A stretch of 22,195 nucleotides of DNA from a virus. Numbering within the stretch: the first letter of the stretch is position 1; every line of letters starts with the position of its first letter. The notes beneath the pieces are model-generated. The model was given only the letters and a program-made list of their open reading frames with translations. It was not told the DNA's origin and did not search any database. The stretch is taken from positions 1-22,195 of the IMG/VR virus record IMGVR_UViG_3300020020_000167, one strand, 5' to 3'. Below are positions 6,222 through 11,498 of this stretch, in pieces. A program made the translations under genes and the position numbers.

Positions 6222-6286
6222 GACGCGTCCTTAGCTTCGATCGCCCTCCCACCTCCTGCTCTTACCCGGGCTGCGGTAGGTCGTGA
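6218..6286 (+). pseudogene. Truncated zinc-knuckle protein, N-terminal fragment (22 aa)
   Basis: GTG in a GTGA overlap opens a 22-residue frame ending SCSYPGCGRS. The C-x4-C with a Pro-Gly centre matches the first half of the zinc knuckles in the GIY-YIG (9944) and HNH (12544) endonucleases (for example CTVPGC and CSTPGC). It stops right after the first two cysteines, where the sequence changes to an apparently foreign segment. The simplest reading is the beginning of a knuckle-bearing gene cut by an insertion or replacement. A genuine micropeptide cannot be excluded. Confidence 0.45.
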
Positions 6287-6612
6287 AGTCGGCTAACTAC
6301 GCCCCGGTGTACTGCGCGCTGTATCCACGGCTCGCGGAGATCACGCGCAAGCACGGCTACGCACTGGCCGTCCACGGCACGCTCGGCCGCGACATGGACT
6401 TGATTTGTGTCCCCTGGGTGGACGAGCCGAGCACGCCGGAAGCTGTGATGGCTGAAATGACGTCCACCTTTGATCTGTGGCTACTGTTCGAGGGCAAGGG
6501 CACCGCGAAGAAGCATGGCCGGGTCGCTTACACCATCAGCATCGGCTTCGGCGAGTGCGCGATTGACCTCTCGTTCATGCCGCGCCACGAGGCGGCGACC
6601 CCATGCACCTAG
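6283..6612 (+). CDS. Phage nucleotidyltransferase-fold-like hypothetical protein (109 aa)
   Basis: Product MKSANYAPVYCALYPRLAEI, then HGYALAVHGTLGRDMDLICV, resembles from memory a small family common in phages of Proteobacteria. G-T-L-x-R-D-M-D-L recalls the GS/GT-xxRDxD motif of nucleotidyltransferase folds; no activity is proven. It ends CAIDLSFMPRHEAATPCT. The GTG start overlaps the stop of the truncated ORF before it. Richness in GCG and CGC codons differs by eye from the neighbouring genes, supporting a separate origin. It forms the first part of an apparently inserted segment at about 6283-6810. Confidence 0.62.
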   Translation: MKSANYAPVYCALYPRLAEITRKHGYALAVHGTLGRDMDLICVPWVDEPSTPEAVMAEMTSTFDLWLLFEGKGTAKKHGRVAYTISIGFGECAIDLSFMPRHEAATPCT

Positions 6613-6810
6613 CTGTTCGACTCCTACAGCGGCAGCAGCTCGGCCGGCGCACGCGCAAGCTGCGCCCGCTGTTTCCGCCCATGGGCATCGAGTACCAGCG
6701 CGCGGCCGTTGCCTACGCGCGCGCCTGCGAGAGCATCATCCGTAGCGAGTTACTCGCCAAGCTGCCCTACATGCTCGACCAGCAGCTCGCGCCCACCACG
6801 CGCGCGGACG
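6603..6810 (+). pseudogene. 5' part of a gene truncated at a mosaic junction
   Basis: ATG at 6603 overlaps the end of the previous gene and opens MHLAVRLLQRQQLGRRTRKL, then PLFPPMGIEYQRAAVAYARA, ACESIIRSELLAKLPYMLDQ. Basic, helical, and somewhat like the N-terminus of a phage head-morphogenesis protein (weak recognition). The frame runs on to 6908, but after about 6810 it is out of phase with a gene-like sequence in another frame, so those last residues are probably meaningless. It is interpreted as the 5' part of a longer gene cut where the foreign segment ends. Confidence 0.45.
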
Positions 6811-7029
6811 ACCTGGGACAAAGAGCAGTACCTCTACGGAGCTGGCTGGCGTTGCGAGAAGCATCAGGGCCTAGCGCTCTGCGCTGTCTGCGTTCACTGG
6901 GTGCCTAGCGCCTATCCCGGGACAACGTTCGGCCAGTGCCGACGCTATGCCCCTCGGCCTGACTGGCCCGAGACCGACCGCGACGACTACTGCGGAGACT
7001 TCCGGCAGGGCGAAGAAGAGAAACCTTGA
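6811..7029 (+). pseudogene. Cys-rich small protein whose start was lost at the junction
   Basis: The frame TWDKEQYLYGAGWRCEKHQG, then CAVCVHW, GQCRRYAPRPDW and DDYCGDFRQGEEEKP has the spacing of a widespread small Cys-rich family with C-x2-C, then G-x-C-R-R-x-A/P-P, then D-D-x-C-G, probably metal-binding (from memory). Adding an ATG before ACC at 6811 would give MTWDKEQY, a natural start, so the original start codon was probably just left of 6811 and was replaced by the inserted segment. Upstream the frame is open to 6709 but reads non-gene-like residues. Its stop overlaps the TTG of the next gene as TTGA. Confidence 0.55.
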
Positions 7030-7253
7030 CCCTGCGTCTCTGGCAACCCCAGCGCTGCCGCCCTGGCGTCCCGAACCTCAAGGAGAGCGCTGCCTTCAAC
7101 GGCCGTGTCTGGCTTTGCGGCTGCGGCGCACGCTGGGAGCTTCGGCGAGACCCTTACGAGCAGCTAGGAGCCGATCCCCGCTGGCTCTACTGCGTTGCTT
7201 GCGGCTTGTACGAAGACGGGCACGCAAAAGAAACCTTGACCGCGTCCGGCTAG
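7026..7253 (+). CDS. Small zinc-ribbon-like protein (75 aa)
   Basis: Starts at a TTG in a TTGA overlap with the preceding stop. The sequence VWLCGCGARWELRR, then RWLYCVACGLYEDGH, has two CxC/CxxC pairs about 30 residues apart, a zinc-ribbon pattern. No named family. The last codons (ETLTASG-stop) are also the -35 and spacer of the promoter for the next gene, as at the end of the 4835 gene. The N-terminal residues MTLRLWQPQRC are plausible but the TTG start is unverified. Confidence 0.62.
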   Translation: MTLRLWQPQRCRPGVPNLKESAAFNGRVWLCGCGARWELRRDPYEQLGADPRWLYCVACGLYEDGHAKETLTASG

Positions 7254-7264
7254 GAGCGTACCTT
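7236..7264 (+). promoter_or_regulatory. Promoter TTGACC-17-TACCTT, leaderless type
   Basis: -35 TTGACC, spacer starting GCGTCCGGCTAGG and ending GCG, -10 TACCTT at 7259-7264, then AGACAA and the ATG at 7271. The stop codon TAG of the upstream gene is part of the spacer. Exactly the geometry of the promoters at 3160, 3362 and 8836. Confidence 0.72.
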
Positions 7265-7270
7265 AGACAA

Positions 7271-7378
7271 ATGGCTCCCCTCCCCAAAACAAAGACTGAG
7301 ATTCTCGCCTCCCTCGGCCTGAAGCCCATGGTCCCTAACCCCATCCTGGTAGCCCGCGCGGCTAAGGAGAAGAAGTGA
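7271..7378 (+). CDS. Micropeptide (35 aa), leaderless start
   Basis: MAPLPKTKTEILASLGLKPM, then PNPILVARAAKEKK. The ATG lies 6 bases after the -10 of a good promoter and there is no Shine-Dalgarno sequence. The stop shares its A with the ATG of the next gene (TGATG), so it may act partly as a leader peptide that couples translation of the HNH-AP2 fusion. No family recognised. Confidence 0.6.
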   Translation: MAPLPKTKTEILASLGLKPMVPNPILVARAAKEKK

Positions 7379-8220
7379 TGAACAACAGCGGAAACTACCT
7401 AGGCCAGTACGCCGGAGCCCAGAACGCTTTCGGCCGCCCGAGCGAAGAGGCGAAGATCCCTACCCCATCCGAGGTCCGAGCGAAGCATGAGCGGGAGATC
7501 GCAGCTGACGAGGAGCGCTTCAAGAACGCCGCGCGCGGCGCCCGTAAAGGGGAAGGACCTAAAGGCCTTATCATTCTCATGCATCGCGCTCTTCTTGTCA
7601 CAGACCTAGACGTCGACCACATCAACCGCAATGGCCTAGACAACCGTAAGGGGAACCTGCGCGCCGCATCTCGCGGTGAGAACCTCTGCAACAGGAGGAT
7701 TTGCGGGAGAAACACGTCAGGCTACAAGGGCGTGCACTACGAGAAACGCAGATGCCATTGTGTGGCTAGGATTCAGAAAGACGGCAGGCCCTACCACCTT
7801 GGCTCCTTCGACACCAAGGAAGAAGCGGCGCAGGCGTACGACCAAGCGAGCCTGGGTATCCACGGAGCTTTCGCCGCGCCTAACGACCTTATCGGCCCCT
7901 ACGTTCCTCCCTCCGAGGAGAAGAAGACACGTCCGCGGTACCCTCGGGGCTCTTCCGGCTTCCGGGGAGTCTCAAGGTTCAAGAGTCGATGGAGAGCAAT
8001 CGCAGGCAACCCACCCGGCGTGCACCCGCGGCAACGCGTTGTGGGGTGCTACGACACGCCACTTCAGGCAGCGATTGCCTACAACGTCGCTGTAGGCTTT
8101 GACGCGCCCGAATACAACGACGTGTTCTCGGGCGAAGCACAGAGTCGCCAAGGGGAGAAAGTCGACGCGCTTGCGAAGCGCTCTTCCCTGGGGTCTCTCT
8201 TCGGTAGGGGCCTTTCGTGA
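7378..8220 (+). CDS. HNH homing endonuclease with two AP2 domains and an atypical N-terminal fusion
   Basis: 280 residues from the ATG at 7378 (TGATG overlap; the GTG one codon earlier is a less likely start). The HNH core has His near 69, VDHINRNGLDN with D80-H81, and GNLRA with Asn at 93. A first AP2 domain spans about 112-168 (NTSGYKGVHY, then HLGSFDTKEEAAQAYDQAS) and a second about 190-245 (GSSGFRGVSR, then GCYDTPLQAAIAYNVAVGF). The first 60 residues (MNNSGNYLGQYAGAQNAFGR and following) are not the normal N-terminal module, and the tail after 250 (RQGEKVDALAKRSSLGSLFG) also looks unrelated. The nuclease may have landed in frame inside another phage gene. The duplicated AP2 could widen its DNA contact. 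Confidence 0.82.
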   Translation: MNNSGNYLGQYAGAQNAFGRPSEEAKIPTPSEVRAKHEREIAADEERFKNAARGARKGEGPKGLIILMHRALLVTDLDVDHINRNGLDNRKGNLRAASRGENLCNRRICGRNTSGYKGVHYEKRRCHCVARIQKDGRPYHLGSFDTKEEAAQAYDQASLGIHGAFAAPNDLIGPYVPPSEEKKTRPRYPRGSSGFRGVSRFKSRWRAIAGNPPGVHPRQRVVGCYDTPLQAAIAYNVAVGFDAPEYNDVFSGEAQSRQGEKVDALAKRSSLGSLFGRGLS

Positions 8221-8288
8221 TCTCCCGGCTCTTGCTCTGCTTCTTCCTCTGGCTGGTCTACGGCTGGGATCTTTCTCCTGCCTTCTGA
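8217..8288 (+). CDS. Membrane micropeptide (23 aa)
   Basis: GTG in a GTGA overlap with the HNH-AP2 stop opens MISRLLLCFFLWLVYGWDLS, ending PAF: one hydrophobic helix after a short basic start. Similar in scale to the 26- and 42-residue membrane peptides upstream. No family assignable. Coding status rests on the stop/start overlap and the clean hydrophobic segment. Confidence 0.42.
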   Translation: MISRLLLCFFLWLVYGWDLSPAF

Positions 8289-8300
8289 AAGAAAAACAAC

Positions 8301-8645
8301 ATGTCTAAAGCCCGTACCGCTAACCTCGCTTTGAGACTTGAGAGCCCGCTCAAAGCCGGGCCGCTAGAGCTTCAGCTCACCCTTCCGGAGTCTGCCTCTA
8401 TCCTCGAGGCTGCCGAGGCCTCCGCGCTCCGGCCCGGGACTTACGCTCGGCGCGTCGTGACCTCGGTTTTTGGGGAGGAAGCGACTCTCGAGAACGTGAA
8501 ACTGCATGCTAAAGAGATGAATCTTCCTGTTTCTGTTCTGTGCAGGATCTTGGTTCTGGCAGCCTCCGGGCACCCGTCCGATGACCAACTGGAGACTTAC
8601 AAGGCTCTGGCGCGAAGAGCAGGAAAGGAGCTGCGTCATGGCTGA
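8301..8645 (+). CDS. Hypothetical protein (114 aa)
   Basis: ATG 12 bases after the previous ORF, with only a weak GAAAGA upstream. Product MSKARTANLALRLESPLKAG, then LELQLTLPESASILEAAEAS; the C-terminal half is helical and ends ALARRAGKELRHG. LRPGTYARRVVTSVFGEEA might be a short DNA-binding helix pair, but no motif is firm. No family recognised. Its stop lies 8 bases inside the next gene. Confidence 0.7.
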   Translation: MSKARTANLALRLESPLKAGPLELQLTLPESASILEAAEASALRPGTYARRVVTSVFGEEATLENVKLHAKEMNLPVSVLCRILVLAASGHPSDDQLETYKALARRAGKELRHG

Positions 8646-8829
8646 GATAACCCTGCGGTGTGGCGCTGTCGCGCTTGTGGATGACGATGACTACGACGGA
8701 CTAAACAAACTAACCTGGTGCCTGTCTGCTCTTGGCGCCGTTGTCGTAGCCCTGAACGACCAGAAAGCAGACGAGCGGAGGAAGGCCTTCCTCCGCAAGA
8801 AGTACGGGAGGATCTGGGGCATCTTCTGA
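8638..8829 (+). CDS. Orphan N-terminal module of an HNH/AP2 endonuclease (63 aa)
   Basis: MAEITLRCGAVALVDDDDYD, then GLNKLTWCLSALGAVVVALN is the typical N-terminal strand-helix module that precedes HNH in phage HNH-AP2 homing endonucleases. After about residue 43 it becomes a short basic tail (QKADERRKAFLRKKYG) and stops: HNH and AP2 are both absent. The ATG overlaps the preceding gene by 8 bases. It shares L-x-CGAV-x-LVD with the remnant at 5230. It could be decay debris, or a short DNA-binding protein kept after losing the nuclease. Confidence 0.62.
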   Translation: MAEITLRCGAVALVDDDDYDGLNKLTWCLSALGAVVVALNDQKADERRKAFLRKKYGRIWGIF

Positions 8830-8835
8830 AGGGTC

Positions 8836-8864
8836 TTGACCCCGTCCGGCCTAGGGCCTACTCT
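8836..8864 (+). promoter_or_regulatory. Promoter TTGACC-17-TACTCT, leaderless type
   Basis: Best copy of the family: TTGACC at 8836-8841, spacer starting CCGTCCGGCCTAGGGCC, TACTCT at 8859-8864, then six bases to the ATG at 8871. It lies wholly between genes and drives the metalloprotease gene. Transcription would start at or next to the A of the ATG. Confidence 0.78.
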
Positions 8865-8870
8865 AGCCGT

Positions 8871-9479
8871 ATGAAGACCGCGCTCCTGCTCCTCGCCTCG
8901 CTCCTTACGGCTTGCGCCTCCCTCGAGAGCCCCGAAGCTCCCGAAGTCTCCGCGCTCTCGGGCGCTCCTCTCCTGCCGTACGAGCCTCCCCCTCCGGCAG
9001 AGCCTTACATCCTTGCGGAGCATTCCGAGGACGCGGCCTTTCCGGAGATCCTCGAAGGAGACGCTAAGCTCTTCGCGGGCTGGTCTCCGGACACCATCCC
9101 CGCAGTCAAGGCGCTCAGGCACACCGACTGCTCGGAGGCCAACGTTTCCGCTGCCGTGGAGATCGTCCGGGCGGCAGGGCAGGAGATCGCCCTTGAGTTT
9201 GTGGACGTTCTCCCGGAACGGGGCACCGAAGGCGTTATCCGCTTGCGCCTCGAGGCGCCCGCGGACGGCAAGGCAGGCAACGGAGCGTGGTTCACGATCG
9301 GCAAGCGCGTCGTCTCCGGGGATATCCTCGTAAAGCGTTGCGACGTGGACGTAATCTCTCACGAGCTTTTTCACACGGTCGGCTTCGGGCATTCCTCGGA
9401 TCCGACGCACCTACTATACCACCAAGTGGGCGGAACGATCGTCTCCCCGGGCGAGAAAGCGCAGCTGGCCAGCCGATGA
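8871..9479 (+). CDS. Lipoprotein zinc metalloprotease (matrixin/metzincin-like), 202 aa
   Basis: Predicted exported protease. A lipoprotein signal peptide is clear: MKTALLLLASLLTAC with lipobox LTAC and the lipidated Cys at 15, followed by a Pro-rich linker to about 45. Near the C-terminus HELFHTVGFGH (164-174) is a perfect metzincin HExxHxxGxxH zinc site, followed by S as in matrixins (HS). The usual Met-turn methionine is not obvious; HLLYH (180-184) stands there. At about 190 mature residues it is a minimal catalytic domain. The product should be tethered on the outside of a membrane and cleave proteins there. Expression is from a leaderless-type promoter. The stop overlaps the next ATG (ATGA), coupling it to a GNAT protein. 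Protease family confident; substrate unknown. Unusual cargo for a phage. Confidence 0.88.
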   Translation: MKTALLLLASLLTACASLESPEAPEVSALSGAPLLPYEPPPPAEPYILAEHSEDAAFPEILEGDAKLFAGWSPDTIPAVKALRHTDCSEANVSAAVEIVRAAGQEIALEFVDVLPERGTEGVIRLRLEAPADGKAGNGAWFTIGKRVVSGDILVKRCDVDVISHELFHTVGFGHSSDPTHLLYHQVGGTIVSPGEKAQLASR

Positions 9480-9901
9480 GTACCCTACCCAAAGACTTGC
9501 TAGAGCACCTCGTAATCGTCTACCCCGAGATGGCAGCGGCCTCCGTGAACCCGTCCTTCCTGGAGGTCCTCAAGGCCTTCGAGGGCGGCACCTGGGGCCA
9601 CGTCTACGGGGCTCACTGGCTCCTCGAGATAGACCCGAGGACGCCGCACAGGGCGAGCGTGAGCGTGGCAGTAGAGCCGTCGTTCAGGGGCAGGGGGTTA
9701 GGGACCCGCATGCTAGAGCAGGCCGAGGCGAAGGCCCGAGAGCTTGGCTGCGCGTGGCTGACGGGCTGGCTTTGGAAACAGAATGCGGCAGCCCTCCGGA
9801 TGGATGTCGCTTTCGGCTTCCGCATCGCAGGTGAGTTGCCAGACGCTTACCGGGGGCCTCAAGGCGTTCGGGATATGGTACTAGTGGTGAAAGAGCTTTG
9901 A
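9476..9901 (+). CDS. GNAT-family N-acetyltransferase (141 aa)
   Basis: Contains the GNAT acetyl-CoA binding motif: SVSVAVEPSFRGRGLGTRML with R-x-G-x-G at about 71-76, followed by a helix (EQAEAKARELGCAWLTGWLW) and KQNAAALRMDVAFGFRIAG, the typical end in which a residue-rich helix precedes a G-F turn. It would transfer an acetyl group to an amine on a small molecule or protein. The length is that of a single GNAT domain. The ATG at 9476 lies in an ATGA overlap with the protease gene, so the two are probably co-translated. The substrate cannot be predicted. Confidence 0.88.
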   Translation: MSTLPKDLLEHLVIVYPEMAAASVNPSFLEVLKAFEGGTWGHVYGAHWLLEIDPRTPHRASVSVAVEPSFRGRGLGTRMLEQAEAKARELGCAWLTGWLWKQNAAALRMDVAFGFRIAGELPDAYRGPQGVRDMVLVVKEL

Positions 9902-9911
9902 AGCCAGGGCT

Positions 9912-9931
9912 CTTTACAGAGCTTTTTACAG
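9912..9931 (+). repeat. Tandem site CTTTACAG-N4-tTTTACAG, copy 1
   Basis: CTTTACAG at 9912-9919 and TTTTACAG at 9924-9931, 12 bases apart, just upstream of the GIY-YIG gene. Also readable as TTTACA-N6-TTTACA. The first half-site overlaps a small hairpin (GCTCT-TTAC-AGAGC then TTTTT, 9909-9927) that could act as a weak terminator after the GNAT gene. Confidence 0.6.
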
Positions 9932-9943
9932 GGAGTAAAGAAC

Positions 9944-10750
9944 GTGCGGATCTGTAGCGTTGGTGTGTGCGGGAAAAAGCACAAAGCTAAGGGGCTTTGC
10001 GCCATGCACTGGAGCCGCGCAGCTAGAGGGCAGCCTTTGGTACAAACGCCAGAAGAGCTTGCCCTACGGCGCACAGGCAAAAAGAAGCTGCGGTTGTGCT
10101 CCGCCCCAGACTGCGCTAGCAAACACTTTGGCCGGGGCCTGTGCAAAGAGCACTACCAAAGCTGGCGCAAGAGACAGCCAGACCTGATCGCGCGCAGCCG
10201 AGCACGGGACGCGGCCAGGAAAGAAGCAAAGCGCCTTTGGCGAGCAGCCTGGCGTGCAAAGAACCCGGAGAGAGCTAAAGTCGAAACAGATCGCGCCTGG
10301 CAGCGACAGAAAGAGCTGTGGGCCGAACGCGTCCGATCAGGCCCCGTGCACGTACCGGAGCAAACCGGTGTGCACTACGTTTACATGTGGGAGAACCTGG
10401 TCAACGGCAAGAGGTACATAGGCAAGGGTCAAGGAGAACGGGCAGTTCGCCATTTGCGGGACGCGCAACGCGGCAAGGGAAGGCTGCTGGCAAAAGCCTT
10501 ACACAAGTACGGCACAGCCTCGTTCCGACTGACGTATTTAGCAAGCGGCCTGTCTCACGAGGAGACACTAGCCCTGGAGATCAGGCACATAGCCGAGCAG
10601 AACACAGTCTGGCCGAGCGGGTACAACATCACGAAAGGAGGGGAAGGCCGACAGGGCCCTTTTTCCGACGAGACCCGAGCACGTATGTCACTCGCGCAAA
10701 AAGCTGTGCGGGCCAGAAAACAGTCTTTACAGCTTTCTTTACAGAAATAG
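9944..10750 (+). CDS. GIY-YIG homing endonuclease with two zinc knuckles and NUMOD3-like tail (268 aa)
   Basis: GTG start after a region of CTTTACAG repeats. Two N-terminal zinc knuckles of form C-x4-C-x9-C-x2-H: C4/C9/C19/H22 and C52/C57/C67/H70, both with KGLC or RGLC. A basic linker (80-130) leads to the GIY-YIG nuclease at about 143-230: YVYMWENLVNGKRYIGKG, then ERAVRHLRDA with the catalytic-region Arg, a Glu near 212 (ALEIRHIAEQ), and GYNITKGGEG. The end SDETRARMSLAQKA resembles NUMOD3, a DNA-binding motif of phage homing nucleases. It would cut a specific site to promote its own spread. Knuckles of the same type precede the HNH nuclease at 12544. A second repeat pair is embedded in its last codons. 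Confidence 0.9.
   Translation: MRICSVGVCGKKHKAKGLCAMHWSRAARGQPLVQTPEELALRRTGKKKLRLCSAPDCASKHFGRGLCKEHYQSWRKRQPDLIARSRARDAARKEAKRLWRAAWRAKNPERAKVETDRAWQRQKELWAERVRSGPVHVPEQTGVHYVYMWENLVNGKRYIGKGQGERAVRHLRDAQRGKGRLLAKALHKYGTASFRLTYLASGLSHEETLALEIRHIAEQNTVWPSGYNITKGGEGRQGPFSDETRARMSLAQKAVRARKQSLQLSLQK
10725..10744 (+). repeat. Tandem site CTTTACAG-N4-CTTTACAG, copy 2
   Basis: Two perfect CTTTACAG units 12 bases apart, embedded in the last codons of the GIY-YIG gene (coding SLQLSLQ) and about 105 bases before the small terminase. The repeat therefore flanks the GIY-YIG gene on both sides in the same orientation. Confidence 0.6.
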
Positions 10751-10849
10751 GTGGCGTACCCGCCCCAGTGCGGTTAGAATGCTTTTACGTCCCTCCTCGG
10801 GGGATGGGCCACAAGCAGGGAGGCCAAGCTGAGCAAGGGGAAACGAGAG

Positions 10850-11302
10850 TTGACGTTAGAGATGGCCCACAAGATGGCTGCCTCTCTGCGGTCTAACACT
10901 CTGCTGACACGTGACACAGCTGCAATTGAGGCGGGCGCCTCTTGTCAAGCCGTAAATCAGGCTATGTGGCGCTGGCGCCAAGGCAAGGCCTCGGAGGCAG
11001 AGTCTGAGATTTGCGAGGTAATTCACCTTGCTGTGCAGAAGCAAGTTCAGGACCTTCTTCAGCAGGGTCTTACGGCGTTCGCCTCCGGCCAGCGCACAGG
11101 ATACATAGAGTTTCTTGCCAAGAAGAAGGACCCGATCAACTACGGAGACAAGACCTCTTTGGAGGTCTCGGGCCCGGACGGGACGTCACTAAAATACGAC
11201 CTGATGTCTCCTGCCGAGCTACGTGCCGAAGCGGAAAAGCTTCTCGGCGGCACTCCTATCCTCGTCCTTGAAGCCCCGAAAGAAGAGGTCTCCGATGAGT
11301 AG
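10850..11302 (+). CDS. terS: Terminase small subunit (about 150 aa)
   Basis: DNA-recognition subunit of the packaging motor. The N-terminal half is a helix-turn-helix (LLTRDTAAIEAGASCQAVNQ, then WRWRQGK), followed by an oligomerisation helix region (ICEVIHLAVQKQVQDLLQQG) and the typical small-terminase end: YIEFLAKKKDPINYGDKTSL, then VSGPDGTS and MSPAELRAEAEKLLGG. The start is uncertain: TTG at 10850 is used here, but the frame is open upstream and AGC AAG GGG AAA CGA GAG would give a natural SKGKRE start if the CTG at 10829 initiates; ATG 10862 is the other option. The gene opens the packaging and head module. It overlaps the next gene by 8 bases. Confidence 0.82.
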   Translation: MTLEMAHKMAASLRSNTLLTRDTAAIEAGASCQAVNQAMWRWRQGKASEAESEICEVIHLAVQKQVQDLLQQGLTAFASGQRTGYIEFLAKKKDPINYGDKTSLEVSGPDGTSLKYDLMSPAELRAEAEKLLGGTPILVLEAPKEEVSDE

Positions 11303-11498
11303 CTACGCAAAGGCGCAGGATATCCTTTCTCGGGCGCAAGCCAAGCTCAGGCTCTCGGAGGCTCTCTCTGCCAAGGGGCTCTTTATCGCGCCCTCGGGAG
11401 AGCGTACCGACTACTGCCGAGACCTCGAGAGCGAGGCTTTCAAGCTCTTCGAGGAGGCGATGCAAGCTTTCAAAGCTGCCGATCGGGAGGCTGTATGA
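11295..11498 (+). CDS. Small hypothetical helical protein (67 aa)
   Basis: MSSYAKAQDILSRAQAKLRL, then EALSAKGLF, DYCRDLESEAFKLFEEAMQA, ending FKAADREAV. Helical and charged, possibly a short coiled coil; no family recognised. The ATG lies inside the end of the small-terminase gene, and the stop overlaps the next ATG (ATGA). Its position suggests it is co-expressed with terminase, but a role in packaging is unproven. Confidence 0.72.
   Translation: MSSYAKAQDILSRAQAKLRLSEALSAKGLFIAPSGERTDYCRDLESEAFKLFEEAMQAFKAADREAV

Larger units (their letters stand above)
6283..6810. other. Putative foreign insertion or mosaic segment
   Basis: Left edge: a zinc-knuckle ORF (6218) is cut just after CxxxxC. 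Right edge: a Cys-rich gene continues from 6811 without a start codon. Between them lie one complete gene and one truncated gene, with a different base texture (many CGCG runs). About 530 bases. No terminal repeats or transposase were seen, so recombination or an assembly chimera is likelier than transposition. Confidence 0.5.

Noticed and set aside
9909-9927. Hairpin GCTCT-TTAC-AGAGC-TTTTT as a firm terminator
   Set aside because: Only five base pairs, and it overlaps the CTTTACAG repeat; kept as a possibility in the repeat entry, not as a feature.
10804-10896. Short frame from ATG 10804
   Set aside because: A 30-codon frame that ends in the small-terminase gene, with non-gene-like residues; the terminase frame is far better supported.
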